A DNA stretch of 32,933 nt from Myxococcales bacterium (GCA_020633515.1 JACKDM010000055.1:1-32933), one strand, 5' to 3'. Positions 1-10,549 are shown, numbered from the stretch's first letter. Notes: generated from the letters alone by a model not told the origin. A program made the numbers and translations.

Positions 1-1428
1 GCCGCCAACGGCGCCCCGAGCACTGCCAGCGCCGCCGCGCCCGCCGACGACGCCGCCGAAGGCGTCGCCGACACGCTCGCCAACGCCGACGGCGCGATCG
101 GCGGCGCCCCCTCGCCCGTCGAGACGGCCGCCGCCCCCGGCGCCCCCCCCGCCGAGCCCATGGCCGAAGCCGAAGCCGACGAAGCCCCGATGCGCGAAGA
201 GGCCAAGAGCTCCGTCGCCCTCGAGGCCCCGCCCCCGCCCCCCGCCGCGGCACCCGCGCCCGCCCGCGGTGACGCCCGGCTCCGCGACGAAGAGCGCAGC
301 GAAGACCGCCGCCTCGCCCGCCGCCCCGCCCGCGTCGCCACCTCCGAGTCGCGCCCCCGCCCCCCGAGCCGCCCCGATCCCTTCCCCCGCAACCGCGGCC
401 GCCAGCAGGTCGCCGTCGAGCCCACCGGCGAGAGCGAAGGCCGCCGCGAGCTCCGCGAGATCGAGAAGGCCGCCCCCGCCCTCATCGGCGAGATGGCCGA
501 GATCGACGCCGCCCTCGACCGCGGCAAGGCCAGGACCGCGCTCGACAAGGCCCAGTCCTGGCGCAACAAGGACGCCACCGACCTGCTCGCCCTCGTCGCG
601 CTCGGCCGCAGCTACACCCAGACCGGCGACGGCCTCCAGGCCGCCCGCGCCTTCGGCAGCGTGCTCGACCTCTACCCCTCCCGCGCCGACATGCGCCGCT
701 TCGCCGGCAACTGGCTCGAGCGCCTCGGCCGCCCCGGCCTCGAGATCGCCGCCGACACCTATGCCAATGCCATGGCCCAGCGCCCCGACCACCCCTCGAT
801 CTACCACCTCCTCGGCATGACCCTGCTCCGCCTCGGCCGCTACGAAGAAGCGCTCACCACCGTGCTCGACGGCATCGGCGCCCAGCGCATCGGCGGCCGC
901 TTCGCCGCCGTCGAACGCATCCTCGCCGAAGACGCCCAGCTCATCGCCGCCGCCTGGGCCGCCGCCGAGCCCGCCCGCCGCGCCGAGATCGAACAGCGCC
1001 TCTCATCCCGCGGCCTCCGCATCGACGACCGCGCCAGCATGCGCTTCGTCCTCACCTGGGAGACCGACGCCAACGACGTCGACTTCCACATCTTCGATGG
1101 CAAGTACAACCACGCCTACTACTCCCGCCGCGCGCTCGCGAGCGGCGGCGAGCTCTACGCCGACATCACCACCGGCTACGGCCCCGAGTGCTTCACCATC
1201 TACGACCCGCAAGCCTTCCCCTACCGCCTCAAGGCCCACTACTACAGCCGCGGCCCCATGGGACACGGCGCCGGCAAGGTCCAGATCATCCGCCACGATG
1301 GCAAGGGTGGCATCGGCATCGAAGACCGCCCCTTCGTGATCATGCAAGACGGCGCCTACGTCGACCTCGGCACCGTCAACGCCAAGGACGCCGTGCCGCA
1401 GAAGCCGGCCACCAAGGTCGCGAAGTAG
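1..1428 (+). CDS. TPR protein with C-terminal DUF2135 (YfaP-like) domain, 5' truncated
   Basis: The reading frame is open from base 1, so the gene starts outside the window; the ATG at 160 is internal or at best an alternative start. The visible 475 residues begin with an Ala/Pro/Glu-rich and then Arg-rich low-complexity stretch (to about residue 140). A helical TPR-like region follows (about 160-300; motifs such as ALGRSYTQTGD and HLLGMTLLRLGRYEEAL). The C-terminal domain (about 345-465) has the DUF2135 signature: LTWETDANDVDFHI, then ASGGELYADITTGYGPECF. In known relatives this domain often follows VIT and von Willebrand A domains, which may lie upstream; that part is inference. The role is unknown, probably in the envelope. 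It ends with TAG, 113 bp before the next gene on the same strand. Confidence 0.85.
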   Translation, partial: AANGAPSTASAAAPADDAAEGVADTLANADGAIGGAPSPVETAAAPGAPPAEPMAEAEADEAPMREEAKSSVALEAPPPPPAAAPAPARGDARLRDEERSEDRRLARRPARVATSESRPRPPSRPDPFPRNRGRQQVAVEPTGESEGRRELREIEKAAPALIGEMAEIDAALDRGKARTALDKAQSWRNKDATDLLALVALGRSYTQTGDGLQAARAFGSVLDLYPSRADMRRFAGNWLERLGRPGLEIAADTYANAMAQRPDHPSIYHLLGMTLLRLGRYEEALTTVLDGIGAQRIGGRFAAVERILAEDAQLIAAAWAAAEPARRAEIEQRLSSRGLRIDDRASMRFVLTWETDANDVDFHIFDGKYNHAYYSRRALASGGELYADITTGYGPECFTIYDPQAFPYRLKAHYYSRGPMGHGAGKVQIIRHDGKGGIGIEDRPFVIMQDGAYVDLGTVNAKDAVPQKPATKVAK

Positions 1429-1541
1429 TCATCAGCCCCACCGTCCCCGCTTCGGCAACAGCCTGTCGCCGCCCGCCCCCCTGGCACCAACCCCCCCGCG
1501 CCCCCACAATCACCCCACCACCCTGGCGCGGAGGCGCGGCA

Positions 1542-2444
<903 letters not shown>

Positions 2445-2497
2445 GCCCGCGCCGACCGGCTTCCCACCGCGCTTCGCCTGCGGCACCATGCCCGGCG

Positions 2498-3118
2498 ATG
2501 AGACTCGACCCCATCGCCCGCGCCCGCCTCGGCTGGATCCTGCTCATGGCCGCCTTCATGATCGGCGGCTACTTCGGCATCGGTCACTACAACCTCGACC
2601 GCGCCCGCTACTACGACCCCTCCCTCGCCCTCGAAGCGCACATCCCGTTCGTTCCCATCGCGATCTTCGCCTACCTGCTCGTCTACCTCGTGCTCCTCAC
2701 CGGCTTCCTCGCCATCCCCCGCGCCGAGCAGCCCTACTTCCGCCGCGCCGTCGGCTGGCTCGCGCTCAACTTCGTCATCGCCTATGCCATCTTCCTGCTC
2801 GTGCCCGTCAAGGCATTGCACCGGCCACCCATCGACCCATCCGGTGGCTTCGCGCTCGCGATCACCGCGTGGTACTACCACAACGACCCGCCCGCCAACC
2901 TGCTGCCTTCGCTCCACGTCCAGATGGGAGCCATCGGCGGCCTGCTCTGCCTGCGCCGCGGCGGATGGCTCGCCGTCGCCGGCCCGGTCGCGGCGGCGGT
3001 CATCGCCGTCTCGGTGCTGCTCGTCAAACAGCACTACCTCGCCGACATCGCGCTCGCGCTCCTCATCGTCGCGCTCACCGCCCGCCTCTGCCGCGTCCGG
3101 CCCTTTCATTCGCGCTGA
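2498..3118 (+). CDS. PAP2-superfamily-like integral membrane protein
   Basis: A 206-residue membrane protein with about six hydrophobic segments, starting with WILLMAAFMIGGYFGIG. Two PAP2 phosphatase/phosphotransferase signatures are visible: NLLPSLHVQ (near residue 138; the C2 motif with its His) and LLVKQHYLADIA (near residue 176; the C3 motif with His and Asp). The lysine-rich C1 motif is not obvious, as in the inositol phosphotransferase-like branch of the family. Relatives act on lipid phosphates or phospholipid headgroups at the membrane. The start has only a weak ribosome site. It lies 53 bp after the dioxygenase gene on the same strand, so co-transcription is possible. The substrate is unknown. 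Confidence 0.75.
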   Translation: MRLDPIARARLGWILLMAAFMIGGYFGIGHYNLDRARYYDPSLALEAHIPFVPIAIFAYLLVYLVLLTGFLAIPRAEQPYFRRAVGWLALNFVIAYAIFLLVPVKALHRPPIDPSGGFALAITAWYYHNDPPANLLPSLHVQMGAIGGLLCLRRGGWLAVAGPVAAAVIAVSVLLVKQHYLADIALALLIVALTARLCRVRPFHSR

Positions 3119-3214
3119 CGACCGGGTGCGTGCTCTCCCCGACCGCGACCGGGTTGCCGGCGCGCCGCGCGTTGGTCACAATGCGCGGCCTTTCATCGAC
3201 GGGAGCACCCCCGG

Positions 3215-6200
3215 ATGTCCAAACGCCTCTTGCACCTCATCTTTCCGCTCGCCGCCTGCCTCGTCGCCGCCTGCGACGACGGCGGCGGCGACCCGCCCAC
3301 CAACGACCCGCGCGACGCCGCGCCCATGGTCGACGGCGACAACCCGCCCGATCCCATCTGCGAGCCCGACCGCCGCCGCTGCACCGACGACGGCGTCGAG
3401 GTCTGCGTCGCTGGCACCGCCTGGCTGACCGTCGGCCCCTGCCCGGCGGGGACCGAGTGCCGCGACGGCGAGTGCGTCGAGCCCGACTGCGAGCCCGCGT
3501 GTCAGGGTCGCATCTGCGGATCCGATGGCTGCGGTGGCACCTGCGGCGAGTGTGAAGCCGGCGAGATCTGCTCCCTCGAAGGCCGCTGCGACCCGCCGCC
3601 GCCGAGCTGCGGCGACGACGCCTGCAACGGCGCCGAAGACTGCTCGACCTGCCCCGCCGACTGCGGCAACTGCTGCGGCGATGGCACCTGCGACGCCGCG
3701 GCGGGCGAGCGCTGCACGACCTGCCCCGCCGACTGCGGCTGCCCGGCCGGCGAGGTCTGCGACGCCGACTCGGCGGCGTGCGAAGCGTGCGCGCCGCAGT
3801 GCGACGGCCGCGTCTGCGGCGACGACGGCTGCGGCGGTCTCTGCGGGCAGTGTGACGACGGCGTCGCCTGCGTCGCCGGCCGCTGCGACGCGCCCTGCGT
3901 GCCCGCCTGCGCCGGGCGCGCCTGCGGCGGCGACGGCTGCGGCGGTCTCTGCGGGATGTGCGAGGGCGAAGACGTCTGCACCGCCGACGGCCGCTGCGTC
4001 GCCGCGCCCGCGCAGTGCGGCGATGACACCTGCGACCCCGACGAAGACTGCTCGACCTGCCCCGCCGACTGCGGCGCCTGCTGCGGCGACGGCGCCTGCG
4101 TCGCCGGCGTCGGCGAAGACTGCTCGACCTGCCCCGCCGACTGCGGCTGCCCCGGCGGGCAGGCGTGCAACGTGCCCGCGCGCCGCTGCGAGGCCGTCTG
4201 CGTGCCCCAGTGCGCCGGCCGCAACTGCGGCGACGACGGCTGCGGCGGCGTGTGTGGCAACTGCCTCGGCGGCCAGCGCTGCGAGGCCGGCGTCTGCCGC
4301 GACGTCTGCCAGCCCGCCTGCGCCGGCCGTGAGTGCGGCGGCGATGGCTGCGGTGGCACCTGTGGCATGTGCCCCCAGGGCGAAGCCTGCGACGATGGGA
4401 CCTGCGAAGCCATCTGCACCCCCGACTGCGCCGGCCGCGTCTGCGGCCCCGATGGCTGCGGTGGCTTCTGCGGCAACTGTGGCATCGGCGCGTTCTGCAC
4501 CGCGGCCGGCCGCTGCGAGGCCGTCTGCGTGCCCGACTGCGACGGCCGCGAGTGCGGCGACAACGGCTGCGGCGGTGACTGCGGCGGCTGCGGGCCCGCC
4601 GAGCAGTGCAGCGGCGCCGGGATCTGCGAGCCGCGCTGCCAGCCGGTCTGCGCCGGCCGCGAGTGCGGCGGCGATGGCTGCGGCGGCGTGTGTGGCATGT
4701 GCGAAGCCGGCGAGGCGTGCGGCCCCGGCGGCGTCTGCGTCGGCGGCGCCGGCTGCGACTGCCCCGTCGGCGACCTCTGCCTCGACGGCGTCTGCCGCGC
4801 CCCCGACGCGCTCTGCGGCCCCCAGAACCCCAACGGCCTCTGCCCGGCGGGCCGCGCCTGCCTCGCCGGCGCCTGCGTCGACCGCGGCGCCGGCTGCTCG
4901 CTCAACAACCCCACCGGCGCCTGCGGGGCCGGCGAGGTCTGCCGCAACGGCGCCTGCGCCGCGCTCGATGGCTCGGTGCTCTGCGACGATGACAACGCCT
5001 GCACCGCCGATCTCTACGACCCCGTCCGCAACGCCTGCGTCAACGTCGCCGCCGACGCCCCGTGCAGCGACGGCAACGGCTGCACCCGCGACGCCTGCGT
5101 CAACGGCGCCTGCGTCGGCGAGCTGATCGCCGGCTGCGTCGCGCCCCCCGTCGTCGAGCCGGTCCCGAGCCCCACCAACGACGGCGACCTCACCCTGCGC
5201 GGCACCAAACCCGCCGGCGCCTCGGTGCAGATCAACGGCGACGAGGCCGCGCCCGAGAGCCCCGAGCAGAACTGGTCGGTCGACGTGCAGCTCCAGCCCG
5301 GCGAGAACACCTTCGAGATCAGCACCCGCGACCGCGGCGTCCAGAGCGAGACGGTCACCATCACCGTCGTCTATGACATCACCCCGCCGGTCATCACCGT
5401 CACCCCCGCCGGTGGCATCTACCTCGATGGCATCACCGTCACCGTCAGCACCGACGAGCCGGCGATCGTCTACTACACCGACGACGGCGGCACCCCCGAC
5501 CTGTGGAAGAAGCAGTTCCGCTCGATCAAGCGCCTCCGCGTCTTCAACGACACCCGCTTCGCCTTCCGCGCCCGCGACATCGCCGGCAACTGGAGCGAGA
5601 CGGTCGCGGCGAGCTTCGAGATCACCGGCGAAGGCACCGGCTGGCGCGAGCTGCCGGCGCTGCCCGAGGCGCTCATCCACGGCGCGAGCGCGGTGCGCAG
5701 CGATGGCATCTGGCTCGTCGGCGGCAGCGACGGCGAGGAGCCGCAGGCCGGCGCGTGGCGCATGAGCGACCTCGCCGCCGGCTGGGTCGCCGCGCCCGCG
5801 CTCCCCACCGCGCGCTCGCAGGCCGCGCTCGCCGTCGCCAACGACGTGCTCTATCTCTTCGGCGGCCAGGACGACGGCGTGCCGCTCAACGAGGTGCAGC
5901 AGCTCCCCGTCGGCGCCGGCGCCTGGGTGCGCCGCAGCCCCATGCCGACCACCCGCTTCGGGCTCGCCGCCGCGACCGTGGGTGACTTCGTCTATGTCTT
6001 CGGTGGCAAGACCAACGGCGGCGTCGTGCTCACGACCGCCGAGCGTTACAACTGGCGCACCAACACCTGGGACAACGCCGTCCCGCAGATGCCGCGCCCG
6101 CGCTACGGCCACGTCGCCGTCACCGTCGACGGCCGCATCCATGTCATGGGCGGCGAGGACGAGGACGGCCGCCCCGTCGCTGGCATGGATGTCTTCGACC

Positions 6201-7846
6201 CCGCGACCGGCGCCTGGACGCCCGGCCCCGCGCTGCCCACGCCCCGCGCGTTCGCCGCGGCCGGTGTCATCCGCAACGTCGGCGACGTGCCCGGCGGCAG
6301 CACCGAGCTCGTCGTCGCCGGCGGCCGCCTCGGCGACGGGTCGAGCACCCCGATCGTGGAGTCGTTCGTCGTCGAAGACGGCGTCTGGCGCGCCCGCCGC
6401 CCGCTCGCCCGCCCCGCGCACGCCGCCGGCGGCGCGGTGTGGTCGCTCCCGCCCGAGTCGGGGGTCGACCGGACCGAGGAGCTGCTCGTGATGACCGGCG
6501 GCCTCGTCGGCGGCGCCGGCGCGATGGGCGGCGCGCCGACCGCGGCGGTGCTCGCCTTCAGCCACGCCCGCGACTGGCTGCGCGGCCTCGCCCCGCTCCC
6601 CGAGGGCCGCTTCGCGCACGCCGCGGTCGAGCACAACGGGCTGTTCTATGTGCTCGGCGGGCGCAACTTCCAGGCGACGACCCTGTTCTGGGCCTACGAC
6701 CCCGAGACCGGCCGCACCGTCGACCTGCCCGCGCTCCCGAGCGTGCACAACGGCCTCGCGAGCGTCGTGCTCGACGGCCTCGTCTATGCCATCGGCGGCG
6801 CCAACCAGTTCAACAATGCCATCCCGACGCTGCGCCGCTACGACCCCGCGACCCGGCGCTGGACCGACCTGCGCCCGATGATCACCGCGCGCCGCGACGC
6901 CGCGGCGGTCGTGCTCGGCGGTGAGATCTGGGTGCTCGGCGGCGACAACAACGGCCCGCAGCAGGCGGTCGAGATCTACGACCCGCGCACCGATCGCTGG
7001 CGCGCCGGCCCGGTGCTGCCGCAGGGGCGCGCCGCGGCGCGGGCGGTGGTCTGGCGGGGTGAGATCGTCATGATCGGCGGGGTCACCCCGGCCGGCACCT
7101 TCGACCCGACGCTGCGGGTGCTGCGCGGCGGGGCCTGGGTCGACTCATGGCAGGTGCCCGGCATGGCATGGCATCACGTCGCGCTCGTCGGCGACGCCCA
7201 GCTCGGCCTCTTCGGCGGCCGCGAGGGCGCAGCACCCACCGATCGCGTCGTGTCTCTCGACCTCACCACCGGCTTCGTCACCCGCGCGATCTCGGCGGCC
7301 GGCAACCTGCTCCCCCCGCTCGACCGCGCCGCGCTCGTGCCGCACCACGGCCGCCTCTACCTGCTCGGCGGCAACATCACCGCCGAGGTCGGCCCCGAGG
7401 GCCTCGCCGACGTGCAGGCGATCATCGCGCGCTGCTTCAACGGCCGCCTCGACGGCCGCGAGGTGCCCGCGGGCGGCGCGGCGTTCGACACGGGCGGCGG
7501 CTGCCCGATCGCCGTGCCGCTCGCCGACTTCGACGTGCGCCTCGCCGGCGGCGACCGGCTCGGGGTGCTCGATCGCATCGAGGTCTACCACCGGGGGAGC
7601 TGGTGGCCGGTCTGCGACGATGGTTGGGACAGCACCGACGCCACCGTCGCCTGTCGCCAGATCTTCGGCCCGAGCGTCCGGGGGATCGCGACGTCCCAGG
7701 GCGTCGGGCAGAACCCTCAGTTCATCCTCGACGACGTGGCTTGCCGCGGCGACGAAGCGCGGCTCATCGACTGCGGCAACATCGGGCTCTACAGCCACAA
7801 CTGCGGCCTCGGCGAGACCGCGCTGGTGACCTGCGTCGCGAACTGA
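3215..7846 (+). CDS. Giant surface lipoprotein: Cys-rich repeats, kelch propellers and C-terminal SRCR domain
   Basis: A 1543-residue protein with a lipoprotein signal peptide (lipobox LVAAC, Cys20) and a Gly/Asp/Pro linker. Residues about 49-640 are Cys-rich. They hold eight copies of a unit with the core CxGRxCGxDGCGGxCGxC and two copies of a second unit with CSTCPADCG and CCGDG, then degenerate CDDxNxCT-type units. Residues about 645-805 look like two beta-sandwich modules (Bacon/CHB_HEX_C-like; DITPPVITVTP, YYTDDGG). Residues about 808-1390 hold about 12 kelch-type GG motifs (LVGGSDG, LFGGQDD, VFGGKTN, MGGEDED and so on), enough for two six-bladed propellers. Residues about 1440-1543 are a scavenger receptor Cys-rich domain: VCDDGW, ACRQIFG, DDVACRG, LIDC, HNCG, VTC. 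Likely a surface adhesin or binding protein. GGGAG precedes the ATG. It converges with aat, 7 bp apart. Confidence 0.92.
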   Translation: MSKRLLHLIFPLAACLVAACDDGGGDPPTNDPRDAAPMVDGDNPPDPICEPDRRRCTDDGVEVCVAGTAWLTVGPCPAGTECRDGECVEPDCEPACQGRICGSDGCGGTCGECEAGEICSLEGRCDPPPPSCGDDACNGAEDCSTCPADCGNCCGDGTCDAAAGERCTTCPADCGCPAGEVCDADSAACEACAPQCDGRVCGDDGCGGLCGQCDDGVACVAGRCDAPCVPACAGRACGGDGCGGLCGMCEGEDVCTADGRCVAAPAQCGDDTCDPDEDCSTCPADCGACCGDGACVAGVGEDCSTCPADCGCPGGQACNVPARRCEAVCVPQCAGRNCGDDGCGGVCGNCLGGQRCEAGVCRDVCQPACAGRECGGDGCGGTCGMCPQGEACDDGTCEAICTPDCAGRVCGPDGCGGFCGNCGIGAFCTAAGRCEAVCVPDCDGRECGDNGCGGDCGGCGPAEQCSGAGICEPRCQPVCAGRECGGDGCGGVCGMCEAGEACGPGGVCVGGAGCDCPVGDLCLDGVCRAPDALCGPQNPNGLCPAGRACLAGACVDRGAGCSLNNPTGACGAGEVCRNGACAALDGSVLCDDDNACTADLYDPVRNACVNVAADAPCSDGNGCTRDACVNGACVGELIAGCVAPPVVEPVPSPTNDGDLTLRGTKPAGASVQINGDEAAPESPEQNWSVDVQLQPGENTFEISTRDRGVQSETVTITVVYDITPPVITVTPAGGIYLDGITVTVSTDEPAIVYYTDDGGTPDLWKKQFRSIKRLRVFNDTRFAFRARDIAGNWSETVAASFEITGEGTGWRELPALPEALIHGASAVRSDGIWLVGGSDGEEPQAGAWRMSDLAAGWVAAPALPTARSQAALAVANDVLYLFGGQDDGVPLNEVQQLPVGAGAWVRRSPMPTTRFGLAAATVGDFVYVFGGKTNGGVVLTTAERYNWRTNTWDNAVPQMPRPRYGHVAVTVDGRIHVMGGEDEDGRPVAGMDVFDPATGAWTPGPALPTPRAFAAAGVIRNVGDVPGGSTELVVAGGRLGDGSSTPIVESFVVEDGVWRARRPLARPAHAAGGAVWSLPPESGVDRTEELLVMTGGLVGGAGAMGGAPTAAVLAFSHARDWLRGLAPLPEGRFAHAAVEHNGLFYVLGGRNFQATTLFWAYDPETGRTVDLPALPSVHNGLASVVLDGLVYAIGGANQFNNAIPTLRRYDPATRRWTDLRPMITARRDAAAVVLGGEIWVLGGDNNGPQQAVEIYDPRTDRWRAGPVLPQGRAAARAVVWRGEIVMIGGVTPAGTFDPTLRVLRGGAWVDSWQVPGMAWHHVALVGDAQLGLFGGREGAAPTDRVVSLDLTTGFVTRAISAAGNLLPPLDRAALVPHHGRLYLLGGNITAEVGPEGLADVQAIIARCFNGRLDGREVPAGGAAFDTGGGCPIAVPLADFDVRLAGGDRLGVLDRIEVYHRGSWWPVCDDGWDSTDATVACRQIFGPSVRGIATSQGVGQNPQFILDDVACRGDEARLIDCGNIGLYSHNCGLGETALVTCVAN

Positions 7847-7853
7847 GCGCCGC

Positions 7854-8573
7854 TCAGCGCCGCACGATCACCGACCGCCCCGCGCCCGCCTCCCCCGGCC
7901 AACCCGGCCGGGGGTGCAGCGCGAGCGCCTCTTCGAGCGCGTCGAGGAACACCGACCGCGGCCACTCCTGCGCGCCGAAGCGGGCGAGGTGGTCGGTGTA
8001 GACCTGACAGTCGATCAAGCGATAGCCCGCCGCGCCCAGCCGAGGCACCAGGGTGGCATACACCACCTTCGACGCGTCGGGCTCGAGCGCGAACATCGAC
8101 TCCCCGTAGAACACCCCGCCCAGCGTCACCCCATACAGCCCGCCCACCAGCCGCCCGTCGAGCCACGCCTCCGCCGAGTGCGCAAACCCCCGCCGGTGAA
8201 GCGAAATATACGCCTGTTTCATCTCCTCGTTGAGCCAGGTGCCATCCTGCCCCGGCCGCGGCACGGCGGCGCAGTGATCGAGCACCTCGGCGAACGCCGT
8301 GTCATAGCGCAGCTCGAACGGATTGCGCCGCAGCAGCTTCCGCAGGCTCCGCCCGACGTGCAGATCCTCCGGCCGCATCGCGAAGCGCCACGTCGGCGAG
8401 TGCCACAAGATGGGCGTCGCCGCCGCGTCGTACCACGGGAAGATCCCCAAGGAGTAGGCGAGCACCAGCCGCGCCGGCGAGAGATCCCCGCCCACCGCGA
8501 GGATGCCGGTGGCCGGATCGGCCTTGGTCGGATCGGGGAACGCGAGCGCGTCGTCGAGCAGGTAGATCGGCAC
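7854..8573 (-). CDS. aat: Leucyl/phenylalanyl-tRNA--protein transferase
   Basis: The enzyme moves Leu or Phe from charged tRNA to proteins with N-terminal Arg or Lys, marking them for ClpAP (bacterial N-end rule); it is cytoplasmic. The family core is unmistakable: FPDPTKADPATGILAVGGDLSPARL, LAYSLGIFPWY, ILWHSPTWRFAM, GTWLNEEMKQAY, FAHSAEAW, LVGGLYGV, FYGESMFA, ASKVVYATLV and LIDCQVYTDH. I place the start at the GTG at 8573, which gives 239 residues, near the usual 230-240. A GTG at 8651 would add 26 Arg/Gly-rich residues with no match to the family, and neither start has a strong ribosome site. It is a single gene, convergent with the kelch lipoprotein. Confidence 0.93.
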   Translation of the reverse strand: MPIYLLDDALAFPDPTKADPATGILAVGGDLSPARLVLAYSLGIFPWYDAAATPILWHSPTWRFAMRPEDLHVGRSLRKLLRRNPFELRYDTAFAEVLDHCAAVPRPGQDGTWLNEEMKQAYISLHRRGFAHSAEAWLDGRLVGGLYGVTLGGVFYGESMFALEPDASKVVYATLVPRLGAAGYRLIDCQVYTDHLARFGAQEWPRSVFLDALEEALALHPRPGWPGEAGAGRSVIVRR

Positions 8574-8651
8574 GCCGGAGAAGATACCGCGTCTTCGCCG
8601 CCGTCGCGCCCCCTCGGCGCCGCGCTCACGGTCACCGAATGAAACACCCAC

Positions 8652-8665
8652 GCCCCTCGTGGGGC
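8652..8665. repeat. Short perfect hairpin upstream of aat
   Basis: GCCCC-TCGT-GGGGC is a 5-bp perfect stem with a 4-base loop. It sits between the aat gene and the broken lipoprotein gene, which diverge here. No T tract follows on either strand, so it is not a convincing terminator. In this composition such short stems also arise by chance. Confidence 0.3.
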
Positions 8666-8827
8666 TTCTCCCCCGCGCCCGCCCCCGCGCGGTTCGTCGC
8701 GCCGCTCTGCGCGCCGCCTCCCGGCCGATGGCACGCGCCTCGCACAGCGCCTGTCACAATTCGACCGAACGCGCGCGCCGCCGCGCCGCGTGCCCGCAGG
8801 AGTCGCCCGATGCGCCGCCTCGTCCCC

Positions 8828-8925
8828 GCCGCCCGCGCCCCGGCCCGCCGAGCGCCCGCCGCCCGCGCCCCCGGCCCGCCGCGCCGCCCCGGCCGATGGC
8901 CCGCCGCCCGCGCCCCCGGCCCGCC
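8828..8925. repeat. Three copies of a 22-23 bp GC-only repeat
   Basis: A GC-only unit beginning GCCGCCCGCGCCC and ending GGCCCGCC occurs at 8828-8849 (22 bp), 8858-8880 (23 bp) and 8903-8925 (23 bp). The last two copies are identical; the first lacks one C in a C run. The repeats lie at the 5' end of the broken lipoprotein gene, between its likely ATG and its lipobox, and encode an Ala/Pro/Arg-rich stretch unusual for a signal peptide. Confidence 0.7.
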
Positions 8926-10549
8926 ACTGGCCCCGCCCGCGCACCCCCAGCCCGCCAGCGCCCATCGATCGCGCTCGCCGCGCCTGCGCTCGTCACGCTC
9001 GCGCTCGCGCTCACCGCCTGCGGCGACCCGAGCCCGCCCGGCGACCCCGCCGCTCACCGACGACCGCCCGCCACCCTCACCGGCCGCCTCGACGACGACG
9101 CCGGCAACCAGCACCTCGGCCCCGCCGTCGCCGCCCGCGCCCTCGCCGCCGACATCGTCGCGCTCATCACCTTCGACGGCGCCGTCATCGCCGAGGCCCC
9201 GTCGACGCCGGCCGCTACCACTTCCCCGCGCTCGCCCCCCTCACCGACGGCGCCTACGTCGAGGCCCGCCATGACGGCCGCGCCACCGGCCGCGCGCTCG
9301 TGCCCGGCGACCTCCGCCCCGGCGCCGACCGCGTCGTCATGCCGATCAGCGCCGAGACCACCGCCGAAGCCGCCGCCCACGCCCGCCTCTGGAGCGCCCA
9401 CGGCGGCGCCGTCGACCCCGTCGCGCTCGTCACCCACGTCAGCGCCCCGCTCGCCGCCGCGCTCTCCGCCGACGCGCTCGCCGCCGCCGCCTGGGCCGCC
9501 CAACGCGCCGAACGCGCCGCGCTCGCCGCCCACCTCGGCGAGCGCGTCACCGCCGCCGCGCTCCTCGCCGCCCGCGGCGAAGCCTACGACCGCCTCGCCG
9601 CCCGCGTCGACGCCGCGCAGGACGGCGCCGCCCCGACGCCGCGACCGCCTGGGCCACCTGGCACATCGAAGCCGCCGCCGCCGTCGCGACCTCGTCGGCG
9701 CCGACGCCCCGCCCGCGCCGACGCCGCCGCCGCCGCCGGCTTCGCGCTCGTCGCCGCGCTCCGCGGCAGGGCAGAAGCCCGCCGCCGCCGCGCTCGCCGC
9801 CGAGCTCGCCGCCCGCGCCAACACCTCGCGCTCCGCGACCGGATCCGCAGCCACGCCGCCGCCGAAGCCCGCCTCCGCGCCGCGTTCGAGCGCTTCCACG
9901 CCGCGCTCCCGCCGCCCCGACGCCGCCGCCGTCACCGCCGCCCGCGCCGCCTCCTCGCCGCGCTCGGCCTCGCCCCGAGGCCCGCGCCGACAGCGTCCTG
10001 CACCTGCTCGTCGCCGCCGAGGGCGGCGCTCGCCAGCTCATCCCCCGCGCCGCCGCCGCCGTCACCGCCGCCGCGACCACCCCCGGCCCCGGCGACGACG
10101 CCGCCTTCACCCGCGCCCGCGCCGCCCTCCGCGCCGCGATCCACGACGCGCTCGCCGGCCACGCCTCGCCGCCAGTCGTCGCCTTCGTCGCCGAGCTCGC
10201 GCTCGCCGCCGCCGCCCACCGCCGTCGCGCCCGGCGAAGACCTCGACGGCGCCGCGCTCGCCGTGCCCGCGCCCGCGGTGGGCCCCTCGTCGGCGCATCA
10301 CCGCGCGGGCGGCCATCCGGGCGGGCAGCGCGGCGCCGACGCGCTCGTCGACGGCCTCACGCTCGCGCTCGCCGGTGACGGCGCCGAGCTCTGGTGGCGC
10401 ACCGCCGACGGCCGCGCGCTTGCCCTCGCGGTCGCCACCGTCGCCGACGGCGAGGCCACCGTCGAGGTCGGCGCCGATGCCATCGATGCCATCGCCGCGA
10501 CGCCATGATGCCGATAGATGCCACACCGATCCCATCGACATCACCCCGA

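Noticed and set aside
3176..6748. A 1190-codon open frame on the minus strand, antisense to the kelch lipoprotein gene
   Set aside because: Its sequence is Ala/Gly/Val/Arg-rich with no family motif, as expected opposite GC-rich codons. The plus-strand gene has clear domains, a lipobox and a ribosome site.
8574..8651. N-terminal extension of aat from GTG 8651
   Set aside because: The extra 26 residues are Arg/Gly-rich and absent from the family; the GTG at 8573 fits the normal length. Not fully settled because neither start has a good ribosome site.
8639..9274. Open frames covering 8639-9274 and 8659-11523 as single intact proteins
   Set aside because: Each frame is sensible only in short pieces and Arg/Pro/Ser-rich elsewhere; the pieces join across frames into one interrupted gene.
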